Of a stretch of 64,000 bases of DNA, positions 1-7,334 are shown one piece after another. The notes under the pieces were generated by a model. That model saw nothing but the letters and a program-made list of their open reading frames with translations, ran no database searches and had not been told where the DNA came from. The DNA lies in the NCBI GenBank assembly GCA_016926755.1, contig JAFGNZ010000081.1:22682-86681 (forward strand), given 5' to 3'. A program made the translations under genes and the position numbers. Numbering within the stretch: the first letter of the stretch is position 1; each line of letters opens with the position of its first letter. This DNA is from Myxococcaceae bacterium. Its GTDB lineage: Bacteria > Myxococcota > Myxococcia > Myxococcales > Myxococcaceae.

Positions 1-26
1 AGGCGGACACGGCCGGGGCGGCGTGA
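1..26 (+). CDS. possible 3' end of an upstream gene (partial)
   Basis: A frame that is open from the window edge ends at a TGA at 24-26, giving a C-terminus reading ADTAGAA. It lies 13 bases before the next start codon, as expected for a gene in the same operon. Only eight codons are visible, so nothing can be said about function and the call rests on spacing alone. Confidence 0.25.
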
Positions 27-39
27 GCGGGCGTGGGGG

Positions 40-534
40 ATGCTGACGCTCTCGCGCTCGCGCGTGGTGGGGCTCGGCCTGGCGCTGCTGGTCGCCGGGC
101 TGGTGCTCGCCCTGTGGCCGCGCGAGGAGCTCACGGTAGAGGAGGCCATCTCGCGGAAGATCATCGAGATGACGCGCTCGGCCGAGGAGAAGGACATCGC
201 CGAGGTGATGGAGGGCGTGTCCGAGCGCTTCAAGGCCGGCGAGGGGTGGGGCAAGGAGCAGCTGCGGGGCGTGCTGGCGGCTCAGGTGCTGCGCGGGCAG
301 TGGGTCCGCATCTTCTTCCGGGATCTCACGGTGACGGAGGTGTCCCCCACGCAGGGGGAGTTCACCGCGAAGTTCCTCTTCGGGCGCTCGGAGGCGCAGC
401 TGCTGGAGCAGCTGGCCCAGGAGACCGTGCTCAGCATCTGGCGGGTCGAGGGCACCTTCGAGAAGGAGCAGGACGGGGAGTGGCGCGTGGTGGTAGCACG
501 CCACCGCCGGTTGAACCCCCAGGATCTCTTTTGA
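40..534 (+). CDS. membrane-anchored NTF2-like hypothetical protein
   Basis: Product of 164 residues. Residues 7-26 form one hydrophobic segment, either an uncleaved signal anchor or a signal peptide, followed by a soluble alpha+beta region. The pattern of an N-terminal helix pair (EEAISRKIIEMTRSAEEKDI), then a strand-rich half ending in a typical 'DGEWRVVVARHRR' strand, resembles the NTF2/SnoaL-like fold that myxobacteria often export. No catalytic motif is seen. It precedes the transporter gene by 16 bases, so the two are probably cotranscribed. The NTF2 assignment is inferred from fold pattern only; the function is unknown. Confidence 0.6.
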   Translation: MLTLSRSRVVGLGLALLVAGLVLALWPREELTVEEAISRKIIEMTRSAEEKDIAEVMEGVSERFKAGEGWGKEQLRGVLAAQVLRGQWVRIFFRDLTVTEVSPTQGEFTAKFLFGRSEAQLLEQLAQETVLSIWRVEGTFEKEQDGEWRVVVARHRRLNPQDLF

Positions 535-550
535 ACACAGGAGCCTTCCG

Positions 551-1870
551 TTGAGCCGGACCCAGCGAGCGCCGTTCCGGGAGATCTTCGGGTGGGCGAT
601 GTTCGACTTCGCCAACTCCTCCTACACCACCGTCATCATCACGGTGGCCTTCAGCGTCATCTTCCCCAAGCTGATCGTCGGGGATGAGCGCAGCGGGAAC
701 TTCCTCTGGAGCCTGGCGCTCTCCACCAGCCTGCTGCTGGTGGCGCTGAGCGGGCCCGTGCTGGGCTCCCTGATGGACTTCAGCGCCGCGAAGAAGAAGT
801 TCCTCTTCGCCAGCTACCTGCTGACGGTGCTGTCCACCGCGGCGCTCTACTTCGTCACCCCGGGGGCGGTGGCGCTCTGCGTCTTCCTCATCGTCCTCTC
901 CAACTACGGCTTCTCCGCGGGAGAGAACTTCTCCTCCGCCTTCCTGCCGGAGCTCGGGCCTCCGGAGCAGCTGGGGAAGATCTCCGGCATGGCCTGGGGC
1001 ATCGGCTACTTCGGCGGCCTGCTCTCCACCGCCCTCATCTTCCTGCTCACCACCCCGCACACCGTGGAGAACCTGGAGGGCGTGAGGCTCATCGGCCCCA
1101 TCACCGGCGGCTTCTTCCTCGTGGCCGGCATCCCCACCTTCCTGCTGCTGAAGGAGCGCGGCACGCCCAAGGTGCTGCCACCCGGCGAGAGCTACCTGGC
1201 GGCCGGGTTCCGGCGCCTGAACCGCACGCTGCGCGAGCTGCGCGACTTCAGGGATCTGATCGTCTTCCTCTTCTCGTTCTTCTTCGCCTACGCCGGCCTC
1301 TCCATCGTCATCAGCTTCGCCTTCATCTACGGCGATCAGGTGATCGGCTGGAGCACCACCTCCCAGGCGGCCATGTTCGTGCTGACCAACGTCTCCGCGG
1401 CCGTGGGCGCGCTGCTCTTCGGCTTCATCCAGGACCGCATCGGCGACAAGCGCACGTACAACATCACGCTCATCATCTGGATCGTCGCCGTGCTGCTGAT
1501 CTGGGGCGCCCCGAGGCTGACGGACTGGCTCAACGAGACGCTCGGCAAGCAGTGGAAGGCGGAGTCCGTCTTCCTCTGCATCGGCGCGCTGGCGGGGCTG
1601 TGCCTGGGCTCCACCCAGTCCGCCGCCCGCGCCATGGTCGGCGTGTTCAGCCCGGAGTCGAAGGCGGGCGAGTTCTACGGGTTCTGGGGGCTGTTCGGAA
1701 AGCTGTCCGCCATCTTCGGCCTGATGAGCCTGGGCTTCCTCCAGATCCAGCTCGGGCTCCAGGGCTCCATCCTGCTGTGCGTGCTCTTCTTCCTCATCTC
1801 CTTCGTCATCTCCTTCTTCGTGGATGAGAGGCGCGGCAAGGAGATGGCTCGGCGCCACACGGGCGAGTAG
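551..1870 (+). CDS. MFS transporter, UMF1/Atg22-like family
   Basis: A 439-residue polytopic membrane protein with about 12 hydrophobic segments. The N-terminal 'GWAMFDFANSSYTTVI' is the hallmark of the UMF1 (unknown major facilitator, Atg22-related) group of MFS permeases, whose eukaryotic relative exports amino acids from the vacuole. The second half carries an MFS-like loop 'FGFIQDRIGDKRTY'. The start is a TTG preceded by GGAGCC at a good distance; the first in-frame ATG (600) would cut into the conserved motif, so the TTG is preferred. It follows the small NTF2-like gene closely. Substrate is not predictable; amino-acid or small-metabolite export is only an analogy. Confidence 0.85.
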   Translation: MSRTQRAPFREIFGWAMFDFANSSYTTVIITVAFSVIFPKLIVGDERSGNFLWSLALSTSLLLVALSGPVLGSLMDFSAAKKKFLFASYLLTVLSTAALYFVTPGAVALCVFLIVLSNYGFSAGENFSSAFLPELGPPEQLGKISGMAWGIGYFGGLLSTALIFLLTTPHTVENLEGVRLIGPITGGFFLVAGIPTFLLLKERGTPKVLPPGESYLAAGFRRLNRTLRELRDFRDLIVFLFSFFFAYAGLSIVISFAFIYGDQVIGWSTTSQAAMFVLTNVSAAVGALLFGFIQDRIGDKRTYNITLIIWIVAVLLIWGAPRLTDWLNETLGKQWKAESVFLCIGALAGLCLGSTQSAARAMVGVFSPESKAGEFYGFWGLFGKLSAIFGLMSLGFLQIQLGLQGSILLCVLFFLISFVISFFVDERRGKEMARRHTGE

Positions 1871-2229
1871 CGCCGTGTCAAGGCCCCCCAGCAGGCTCTC
1901 GACTCTTGGTAGTCAAGAAATTCACTGGGAGTGAACGATCCTCTACTGTCCTTCTGTTTTCAGGCGGTTCCGGCGCTTCGTCTGCCCGGTAACTCAATGG
2001 AAGCGGGGATAACGGAGAACCTGCGGAAATCTGACTTAAGCCACTATACCTGGGGGGCAAAGAGATCAACCTGCACTTCATATAGGCGTTGCTCGGGCTA
2101 ATCCATTAAGCTGCCGAGTGCAGTGACACAGGGGGAATTGCCGTATTCCTGTAATCCCATGTCATCGGACAAATATGCCTATGCCTCGCCCCGCGGTGTC
2201 GGAGGTCGAGTCAGGGAGGAGGAAGTTCC
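1871..2229. other. intergenic region upstream of the choice-of-anchor A lipoprotein gene
   Basis: This 359-base gap is clearly less GC-rich than its flanks and has no convincing gene. It holds short inverted repeats (GACT-cttggt-AGTC at 1901-1914, overlapping TCTTG/CAAGA) and several AT-rich stretches that could be promoter elements, but no clear -35/-10 pair. It ends with a strong ribosome binding site, AGGAGGAAG, four bases before the ATG at 2230. Confidence 0.5.
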
Positions 2230-3414
2230 ATGCAGAGAAATTCCATCTATGGGTTCGTAATGCTGGCCTTCACGGCGACTGCGTGCGGCGCTCCAGAGCT
2301 GTCCACGCCTGAGGCCCTGGGTGAAGCGAGGCCGCAGACGCTCAGCAGTGACTCGACGGCGCCGGTGAGCGTCGCCGCCACCATCCCGGATCCGGATGAG
2401 AACGGCGAGCACCACGGCGATGTCACCGTGTGGGTCTGGTCGACGGATGCGGAGTCGGACGTGGAGGCCATCTACTACGCCTTCTCCGGGGCCATGACGG
2501 GAGATGGCGTGATCGCGGGCAACGAGGCCTTTCTGCCGGTTATCAACCAGCTGGGGACGACGACGGTCACCTACTACGCGAAGGACGTGGCCGGGAACTA
2601 CGAGGCTCCGAAGACCCTCACGATCGTCATCACGGAGCAGGTGACGTGCACCGAGGTCAGCCTCCGGGACTTCACCCTCTACGTGAACGGGGACTACCTG
2701 GGCGGCCACGACGTGCGCGGCAAGGTGGCGGCCGGCGGCACCCTCGAGATGAACAACTTCTCGGTGGGCGCGGAGCTGCCGGCGGATGAGCTGGAGAACG
2801 TGCTGGTGGCCGGCGGGGCGCTGAACATCACCAACGGCGGCGTCTTCGGCAATGCCCACTACGGGGACACCACCACCGCCAACGGCACGGTGACGTTCTA
2901 CCGCGGCGCCCTGTCGCAGGGCTCGAACGTGGACTTCGCCATGCGGAGCTACGAGCTGCAGACGCTGTCGGACGCCCTCTTCACGCTGGATGCCAACGGG
3001 ACGACGAGGTACGAGACCTGGGGTGGCCTCTTCCTGACGGGGACGAACCCGAAGCAGAACGTCTTCTCGGTGAACGCCAGCGCCTTCACCAACCTCCACT
3101 ACTTCTCCCTCAGCGTGCCGCAGGGCTCCCAGGCGGTCATCAACGTCCGCGGGAGCACGGTGAAGATCACCGGCTTCGGCAATGGCTACAGCGGCGTGGA
3201 CGCCAAGGGCGTCATCTTCAACTTCAACGCCACCAGCATCTACGCCCGCAGCTACGGCTTCTTCGGCACGCTGCTGGCCCCCAACGCCCACGTCGACTTC
3301 TCCAACGGCAGCTGGGACGGCGGCCTCTACGCCAACTCGATGACGGGCAACGCCGAGGGCCACCTGGCCCCCCTGCGGGACTTCGAGCTCTGCGTGCGCG
3401 GCGGTGGAATCTAG
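2230..3414 (+). CDS. choice-of-anchor A family lipoprotein
   Basis: A 394-residue secreted protein. The leader is short, with a lipobox-like 'TATAC' putting the lipidated cysteine near residue 19. Residues about 35-135 look like an Ig-like/bacterial 'Big' domain (TAPVSVAATIPDPDENGEHH ... VTYYAKDVAGNYEAP). From about residue 143 to the end is the choice-of-anchor A domain (beta-helix, ice-binding-like): 'FTLYVNGDYLGGHDVRGKVA' at its start and 'GFFGTLLAPNAHVDFSNGSW' near its end are diagnostic. Such domains occur in surface or extracellular proteins with varied anchors; here the anchor appears to be an N-terminal lipid. The gene stands alone, with a long AT-richer leader and a strong terminator after it. 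The ligand is unknown. Confidence 0.85.
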   Translation: MQRNSIYGFVMLAFTATACGAPELSTPEALGEARPQTLSSDSTAPVSVAATIPDPDENGEHHGDVTVWVWSTDAESDVEAIYYAFSGAMTGDGVIAGNEAFLPVINQLGTTTVTYYAKDVAGNYEAPKTLTIVITEQVTCTEVSLRDFTLYVNGDYLGGHDVRGKVAAGGTLEMNNFSVGAELPADELENVLVAGGALNITNGGVFGNAHYGDTTTANGTVTFYRGALSQGSNVDFAMRSYELQTLSDALFTLDANGTTRYETWGGLFLTGTNPKQNVFSVNASAFTNLHYFSLSVPQGSQAVINVRGSTVKITGFGNGYSGVDAKGVIFNFNATSIYARSYGFFGTLLAPNAHVDFSNGSWDGGLYANSMTGNAEGHLAPLRDFELCVRGGGI

Positions 3415-3444
3415 GCGCTCACGCCACGGCTGAATGAAGCACCC

Positions 3445-3476
3445 GAGGGGCTCCGGGGCTCAACCCGGGGCCCCTC
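3445..3476. terminator. bidirectional Rho-independent-type terminator
   Basis: A 13-bp stem (3445-3457 with 3464-3476, one T.G wobble) with a 6-base loop, followed by TCTCTC on the plus strand. It sits between two convergent stop codons (3414 and 3481), so it can serve both genes. Confidence 0.75.
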
Positions 3477-3480
3477 TCTC

Positions 3481-5085
3481 TTACTTCAGCAGGGAGTCCA
3501 TCTCGTTCTTCCAGGCCTTGGCCATGCCGGACTGGCCGGCGGCCGTCAGCCGCCTGCCAATGTCCTCCGCCCGCGCCTGGAGCTGCTCCAGGGGCGCCTT
3601 CCGGGCGCGCTCCCGGCTGAGCGCGAAGTAGTGGTGCTGGCAGCCCATGGCGTATTCGCCCTGTCCGAAGAGGGCCTCGCCCATCGCCGCGTAGGCCTCC
3701 GGCAGGGGGCCAACGCCCGTCTCCGGGGTGAGCGGCGCGAGCAGCACGCGCACCCCGGCGTAGTCTTTGCGCGCCAGCAGCACCGCGCTCTTGGCGTACT
3801 GCGCGCGAGCCAGCGCCGGGCCCTTCACGGAGATCGCCTGGTCATACGCCGCCAGCGCCTCGTCCTGCCGGCCCGCGGCCTCCAGCACCCCGCCGCGCGC
3901 CAGCCAGTAGCGATCATCCCGGTCCAGCGCGCTCACCTTCTTGCCCTCGCCCGCGGACACCCGCACGCCTCGGAAGACGGCCTCGTACGCGTCCAGGAGC
4001 GCCAGCGCCCCCGCACTGTCTCCGGCCTGCTGGAGCGCCTTGGCGCCCTCCAGGTAGAGCAGGGGGGCCGTCCTGCGCCGGGCCACCGCCGCCTCCAGCG
4101 CCGCCCGCGCGCCGGGATCCTTCTTCGCCGCGAGCGCCCTGGCGCGGCCGAAGAGGGCATAGGGCTCCTCCGGGTGCAGGGCCAGCGCCGCGTCCGCCTC
4201 CCGCAGCGCCTCGTCCGGGTTGTCACGGGCCAGCGCCAGCTCCGCGCGGACCGCCAGCGCGCGCGCCTTCAGCGCCGGCGTCAGCTCGGCCTCACGCCCC
4301 AGCACCTGCTGGATCGTCCGCGCCGCCTCCTCGGTCTTCTCCCGCATATAGAGGTGGGCCAGCGCCGCCGTCACCCGGGCCTGGAGGTGCTCCGGGTTGG
4401 CGGAGGTGGCCCGCGCCAGCGCCTCGCCGGCCTGGGCGAACAGCCCCTCCTCGAGCAGCGCCTCGCCATAGGCGGTGGAGAAGCGCGGATCCCTCCAGGC
4501 GCCCTCCGTGGCGCGGGAGAAGGCCTGCCGCGCGCCCTGGAGGTTGCCGAGCGCCTGGAGCGTCCGGGCCTGGGCCAGCCACAGCTTGGGGTTGCTCGCC
4601 CCGCGCTCCCGGAGCGCCGTCAGCAGCTGATCGGCCTCCAGGGCCTTGCCCTCGGCCACCATCACCCGCGCGCGCACCACGCGGGCGCCGTAGCGCTCCA
4701 CGTCCTTGGACTCCAGGGCCTCGGCGCGGGCCAGGTGCTCGCGCGCCTTCGCCTCCGAGTCCGCCCGGTGGTGCTCCAGCCACAGCTCGGCGTGGAGATC
4801 CGCGGCCAGCGCGTGCGCCCCGTACACGTCGGGATCCAGGGTGAACAGGGCCTCCAGCTCCTGGAGCGCCCGCGAGAGATCCGCCGGGTTGCCCAGCTGC
4901 GCTCGGGCCTGGGCCGCCTTGAGCCGCGCGTCCGTCTGCTGTCGCACCCGGCCTCGGTGCACCACGAAGGCCACCGCCGCCCCCAGCAGGATCGCCACCA
5001 CCGCCATCTGCAACAGCGCGCTGGTCAGGCCCTCCCGCCGCTTCCAGTCCCGCTGCCCGCCGCCACCGCCGTCTGCCATGCCCAT
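3481..5085 (-). CDS. membrane-anchored TPR protein
   Basis: The ATG at 5085 follows GGAGG by nine bases and gives 534 residues. A short Gly-rich cytoplasmic head (MGMADGGGGGQRDWKRREG) precedes one transmembrane helix at about residues 23-44. The rest is a long array of tetratricopeptide helices, with repeated signatures such as 'PEHLQARVTAALAHLYM' and 'PEEPYALFGRARALA'. No enzymatic domain is seen, so it is probably a scaffold or assembly protein facing the periplasm, anchored in the inner membrane. It is divergent from the homoserine kinase gene with 150 bases between starts. The partner is unknown. TPR proteins of this design are common in myxobacterial envelope machines, but nothing here ties it to one. 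Confidence 0.85.
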   Translation of the reverse strand: MGMADGGGGGQRDWKRREGLTSALLQMAVVAILLGAAVAFVVHRGRVRQQTDARLKAAQARAQLGNPADLSRALQELEALFTLDPDVYGAHALAADLHAELWLEHHRADSEAKAREHLARAEALESKDVERYGARVVRARVMVAEGKALEADQLLTALRERGASNPKLWLAQARTLQALGNLQGARQAFSRATEGAWRDPRFSTAYGEALLEEGLFAQAGEALARATSANPEHLQARVTAALAHLYMREKTEEAARTIQQVLGREAELTPALKARALAVRAELALARDNPDEALREADAALALHPEEPYALFGRARALAAKKDPGARAALEAAVARRRTAPLLYLEGAKALQQAGDSAGALALLDAYEAVFRGVRVSAGEGKKVSALDRDDRYWLARGGVLEAAGRQDEALAAYDQAISVKGPALARAQYAKSAVLLARKDYAGVRVLLAPLTPETGVGPLPEAYAAMGEALFGQGEYAMGCQHHYFALSRERARKAPLEQLQARAEDIGRRLTAAGQSGMAKAWKNEMDSLLK

Positions 5086-5235
5086 GCGAGACTGCCTCCG
5101 GCCCGGAAATTTTGAATGGTTTCGGACGTTTATGCCTGATAAACGGGTCTGGCCTAGATATGTCCGCCCACCCCAGGTGTCAACGGAGGGGGGGCGCGGA
5201 GGGTCGGGCGGTTGTCCACTCCGGGAGGGAGCTGA

Positions 5236-6210
5236 ATGGCGGTGTACACGGTACTGGGGCCCGAGGCCTTCGAGCGGGTCTCCGAGGCCTTTGGGCTGGG
5301 GCCGGTGCAGGAGGTGGTGGCCATCCCCGAGGGCTCCATCAACACCAACCACCGGATCACCACGCCCCAGGGGCGCTTCTTCGTGCGGCACACCACGGTG
5401 CGCTCGGCGGAGGATCTCCGCTTCGAGGCGGAGCTGCTGGCGCACCTGACCGAGTCCCACTTCCCCTCGCCCACGCTGGTGCAGACGCGGGAGGGGCGGC
5501 CCTACCTGGAGCTGGAGGGCGGGCGGGTGAGCGTCTTCAAGTGGCTGGTGGGCGAGGAGCTGCAGCGCTCCCAGCTCACCCCGGAGCACCTGGAGCGCCT
5601 GGGGCTGGAGCTGGGGAAGATGCACCGCATCACCCAGTCCTTCGGGGGCAGCCGGGACAACCCCTACGGGGCGGCGCAGGTGCGGGGCTGGCTGGCGGGC
5701 CTGCGGGGCAACAAGGACGACGAGGTGGCCACCATCGCCGAGGAGCTGGAGGAGCACCTGGAGCGGGCCGAGCGCGCCAGGAACCAGGGCCTGGAGCCGC
5801 GCGGGGTGATCCACGCGGATCTCTTCATGGACAACGTGAAGTGGCTGGCGGACCAGGTGGGGGCCTTCTTCGACTTCGAGATGGCCTGCCGGGACGCGTA
5901 CAGCCTGGACGTGGCCATCACCCTCAACGCCTGGTGCTTCGACAACAGCCTCTACCGGCTGGAGCTGTGCCAGGCGTTCATCCGCGGCTACCAGGACTCG
6001 CGGCCGCTGGCCCAGGTGGAGCGCCAGAACCTCTTCGGCCACGCGCTCTTCGGGGCCGTGCGGTACACGGCCAGCCGCATCCGGGACTTCTACCTGTCGC
6101 CGCTGCCGCCCGAGCAGCTCACCCGCAAGGACTTCCGCACCTACCTGAAGCGCACGCGGGCGCTGAACGCCATGGGGCCGGTGGGCTTCCGCGAGCTCTT
6201 GGGCCTGTGA
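5236..6210 (+). CDS. thrB: homoserine kinase, aminoglycoside-phosphotransferase type
   Basis: A 324-residue cytoplasmic enzyme predicted to phosphorylate homoserine with ATP for threonine synthesis. It belongs to the APH-fold homoserine kinases (type II), not the GHMP family found in E. coli. The family's N-terminal 'IPEGSINTNHRI' loop is followed by the small lobe. The catalytic Brenner-like motif 'VIHADLFMDNV' lies at about residues 193-203, with the metal-binding acidic residue in 'FFDFEMA'. Length matches the family. The ATG follows GGGAGGGAGCTGA. No other thr gene is adjacent; an Asd-like gene 48 kb away lacks its catalytic cysteine. A choline or methylthioribose kinase is the alternative, but the N-terminal motif favours ThrB. 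Confidence 0.82.
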   Translation: MAVYTVLGPEAFERVSEAFGLGPVQEVVAIPEGSINTNHRITTPQGRFFVRHTTVRSAEDLRFEAELLAHLTESHFPSPTLVQTREGRPYLELEGGRVSVFKWLVGEELQRSQLTPEHLERLGLELGKMHRITQSFGGSRDNPYGAAQVRGWLAGLRGNKDDEVATIAEELEEHLERAERARNQGLEPRGVIHADLFMDNVKWLADQVGAFFDFEMACRDAYSLDVAITLNAWCFDNSLYRLELCQAFIRGYQDSRPLAQVERQNLFGHALFGAVRYTASRIRDFYLSPLPPEQLTRKDFRTYLKRTRALNAMGPVGFRELLGL

Positions 6211-6231
6211 GCCCGCGGGGCCGCTCGCGCG

Positions 6232-6711
6232 TCAGATGCCGGAGACGATCTTCCACTGGCCGTCGACCTTCTTGAGCAGCATCTGCTCCAGCTCGGCGTC
6301 GCTCTGGGCCCGGTTGGTCAGCGAGGGCATCCGCCAGCTCGCGTTCCAGTAGTAGATGGCGGTGCCCTCGTCCTGCTGGATCTCCACCCGGCGCACGCTC
6401 AGCTCCACCTTGGGGTTGTCCAGCCGCTGGAAGAGGTTGTTGAGGTGCTCGCCCAGGTTGGCGTAGGTGAGATCATCCTCGGGCGTCTCGGTGCCGCCGT
6501 CCTCCCGGAAGTCCTCGGAGACGAGCGCCAGGATGGCCTTGGCGTCCTTGGCCTCCAGCGCGGAGCGGTAGCGCTCCATCACGGCCAGGACGGCGCGCGA
6601 GTCTTCGTTGTCGGCGATCTCGGTGCCCGGGATGCGCCGGGAGGCGCAGCCCGAGGCCAGCAGCAGCAGGGGCAGGACGAGGAGGGCTCGGCAGGGGGCT
6701 CGGAAGTTCAT
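6232..6711 (-). CDS. NTF2/DUF4440-like lipoprotein
   Basis: A 159-residue exported protein. The signal peptide ends in the lipobox 'LLASGC', giving lipidation at about Cys22. The mature part shows the NTF2/SnoaL-like order: a helix 'AVLAVMERYRSALEAKDAKA', 'ILALVSEDFRED', then strands ending 'KKVDGQWKIVSGI', the usual closing strand of DUF4440-like proteins. No catalytic residues are evident. It is convergent with the homoserine kinase gene (21-base gap) and followed upstream by the SRPBCC-like gene on the same strand. The function is unknown; envelope stress or cargo-binding roles would be guesses. Confidence 0.75.
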   Translation of the reverse strand: MNFRAPCRALLVLPLLLLASGCASRRIPGTEIADNEDSRAVLAVMERYRSALEAKDAKAILALVSEDFREDGGTETPEDDLTYANLGEHLNNLFQRLDNPKVELSVRRVEIQQDEGTAIYYWNASWRMPSLTNRAQSDAELEQMLLKKVDGQWKIVSGI

Positions 6712-6780
6712 GGTGCGGTCGCCTCTAGAGGTGCAACCGCGCTGGTGTCAACTCATTCCCCAGCCGTGCGAGGCCCCGCC

Positions 6781-7305
6781 TCAGCCCTTGCGCAGCACCT
6801 CGGCGATGAAGCGGTTGAGCACCGGCGCCTCGCCGTCCAGGATCTTCAGGCCCTCGGACTGGATGATCTTCTCGCCGATGAGCGCTAGCGGCTTCATCAG
6901 CAGCGGCAGCTTGAGGGAGATCTCCCCGTCCATCGTCCGCTCCGTCATCCCGCCGATGTCCCGCAGCCGCAGCGTGCCCGTGTTCACCAGCATCTTGGAG
7001 ATGGTGTGGGAGGTGGGCACGTTGCTGAAGGTCAGCTCCTTCTTCTTCTTGTCATAGGTGGACGTCTCGATGAAGGCGAACCACTCGGGCGGCACCCGCT
7101 TGGGGCCAATGGTGGCGATCACGGGCTTGGGGCGGTAGCGCACCTTGCGGCGCACCTTGTCGCCCTCATCCTTGACCTCCAGCGGTTGGACCTCCAGCAG
7201 CACGCCGTGGTGCTGGAGGAGGAACTCGAAGTACCGCGGGTCGAGCATCGCGCGCTCCACCTCGTCCACCGTCCCCATGATCCGCTGCCGCGATTCGAAC
7301 CGCAT
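6781..7305 (-). CDS. SRPBCC/DUF2505-like lipid-binding-fold protein
   Basis: A 174-residue soluble protein with no signal peptide. It begins with an extended strand (MRFESRQRIMGTVDEVERAM) followed by long amphipathic strands and a C-terminal helix, an arrangement like the START/SRPBCC helix-grip fold, possibly DUF2505. Such proteins bind hydrophobic ligands in a central cavity. No enzymatic motif is recognised. The gene lies 29 bases from the stop of the zinc-peptidase gene, on the same strand, so it may be cotranscribed with it. The fold call is inferred from the secondary-structure pattern. Confidence 0.6.
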   Translation of the reverse strand: MRFESRQRIMGTVDEVERAMLDPRYFEFLLQHHGVLLEVQPLEVKDEGDKVRRKVRYRPKPVIATIGPKRVPPEWFAFIETSTYDKKKKELTFSNVPTSHTISKMLVNTGTLRLRDIGGMTERTMDGEISLKLPLLMKPLALIGEKIIQSEGLKILDGEAPVLNRFIAEVLRKG

Positions 7306-7334
7306 ACGCCCTCCTGTGGGTGAGGCGCATGCGT

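Noticed and set aside
1878..2081. 67-codon minus-strand frame in the gap after the UMF1 transporter gene
   Set aside because: No ribosome binding site, leader or family resemblance; more likely non-coding leader DNA.
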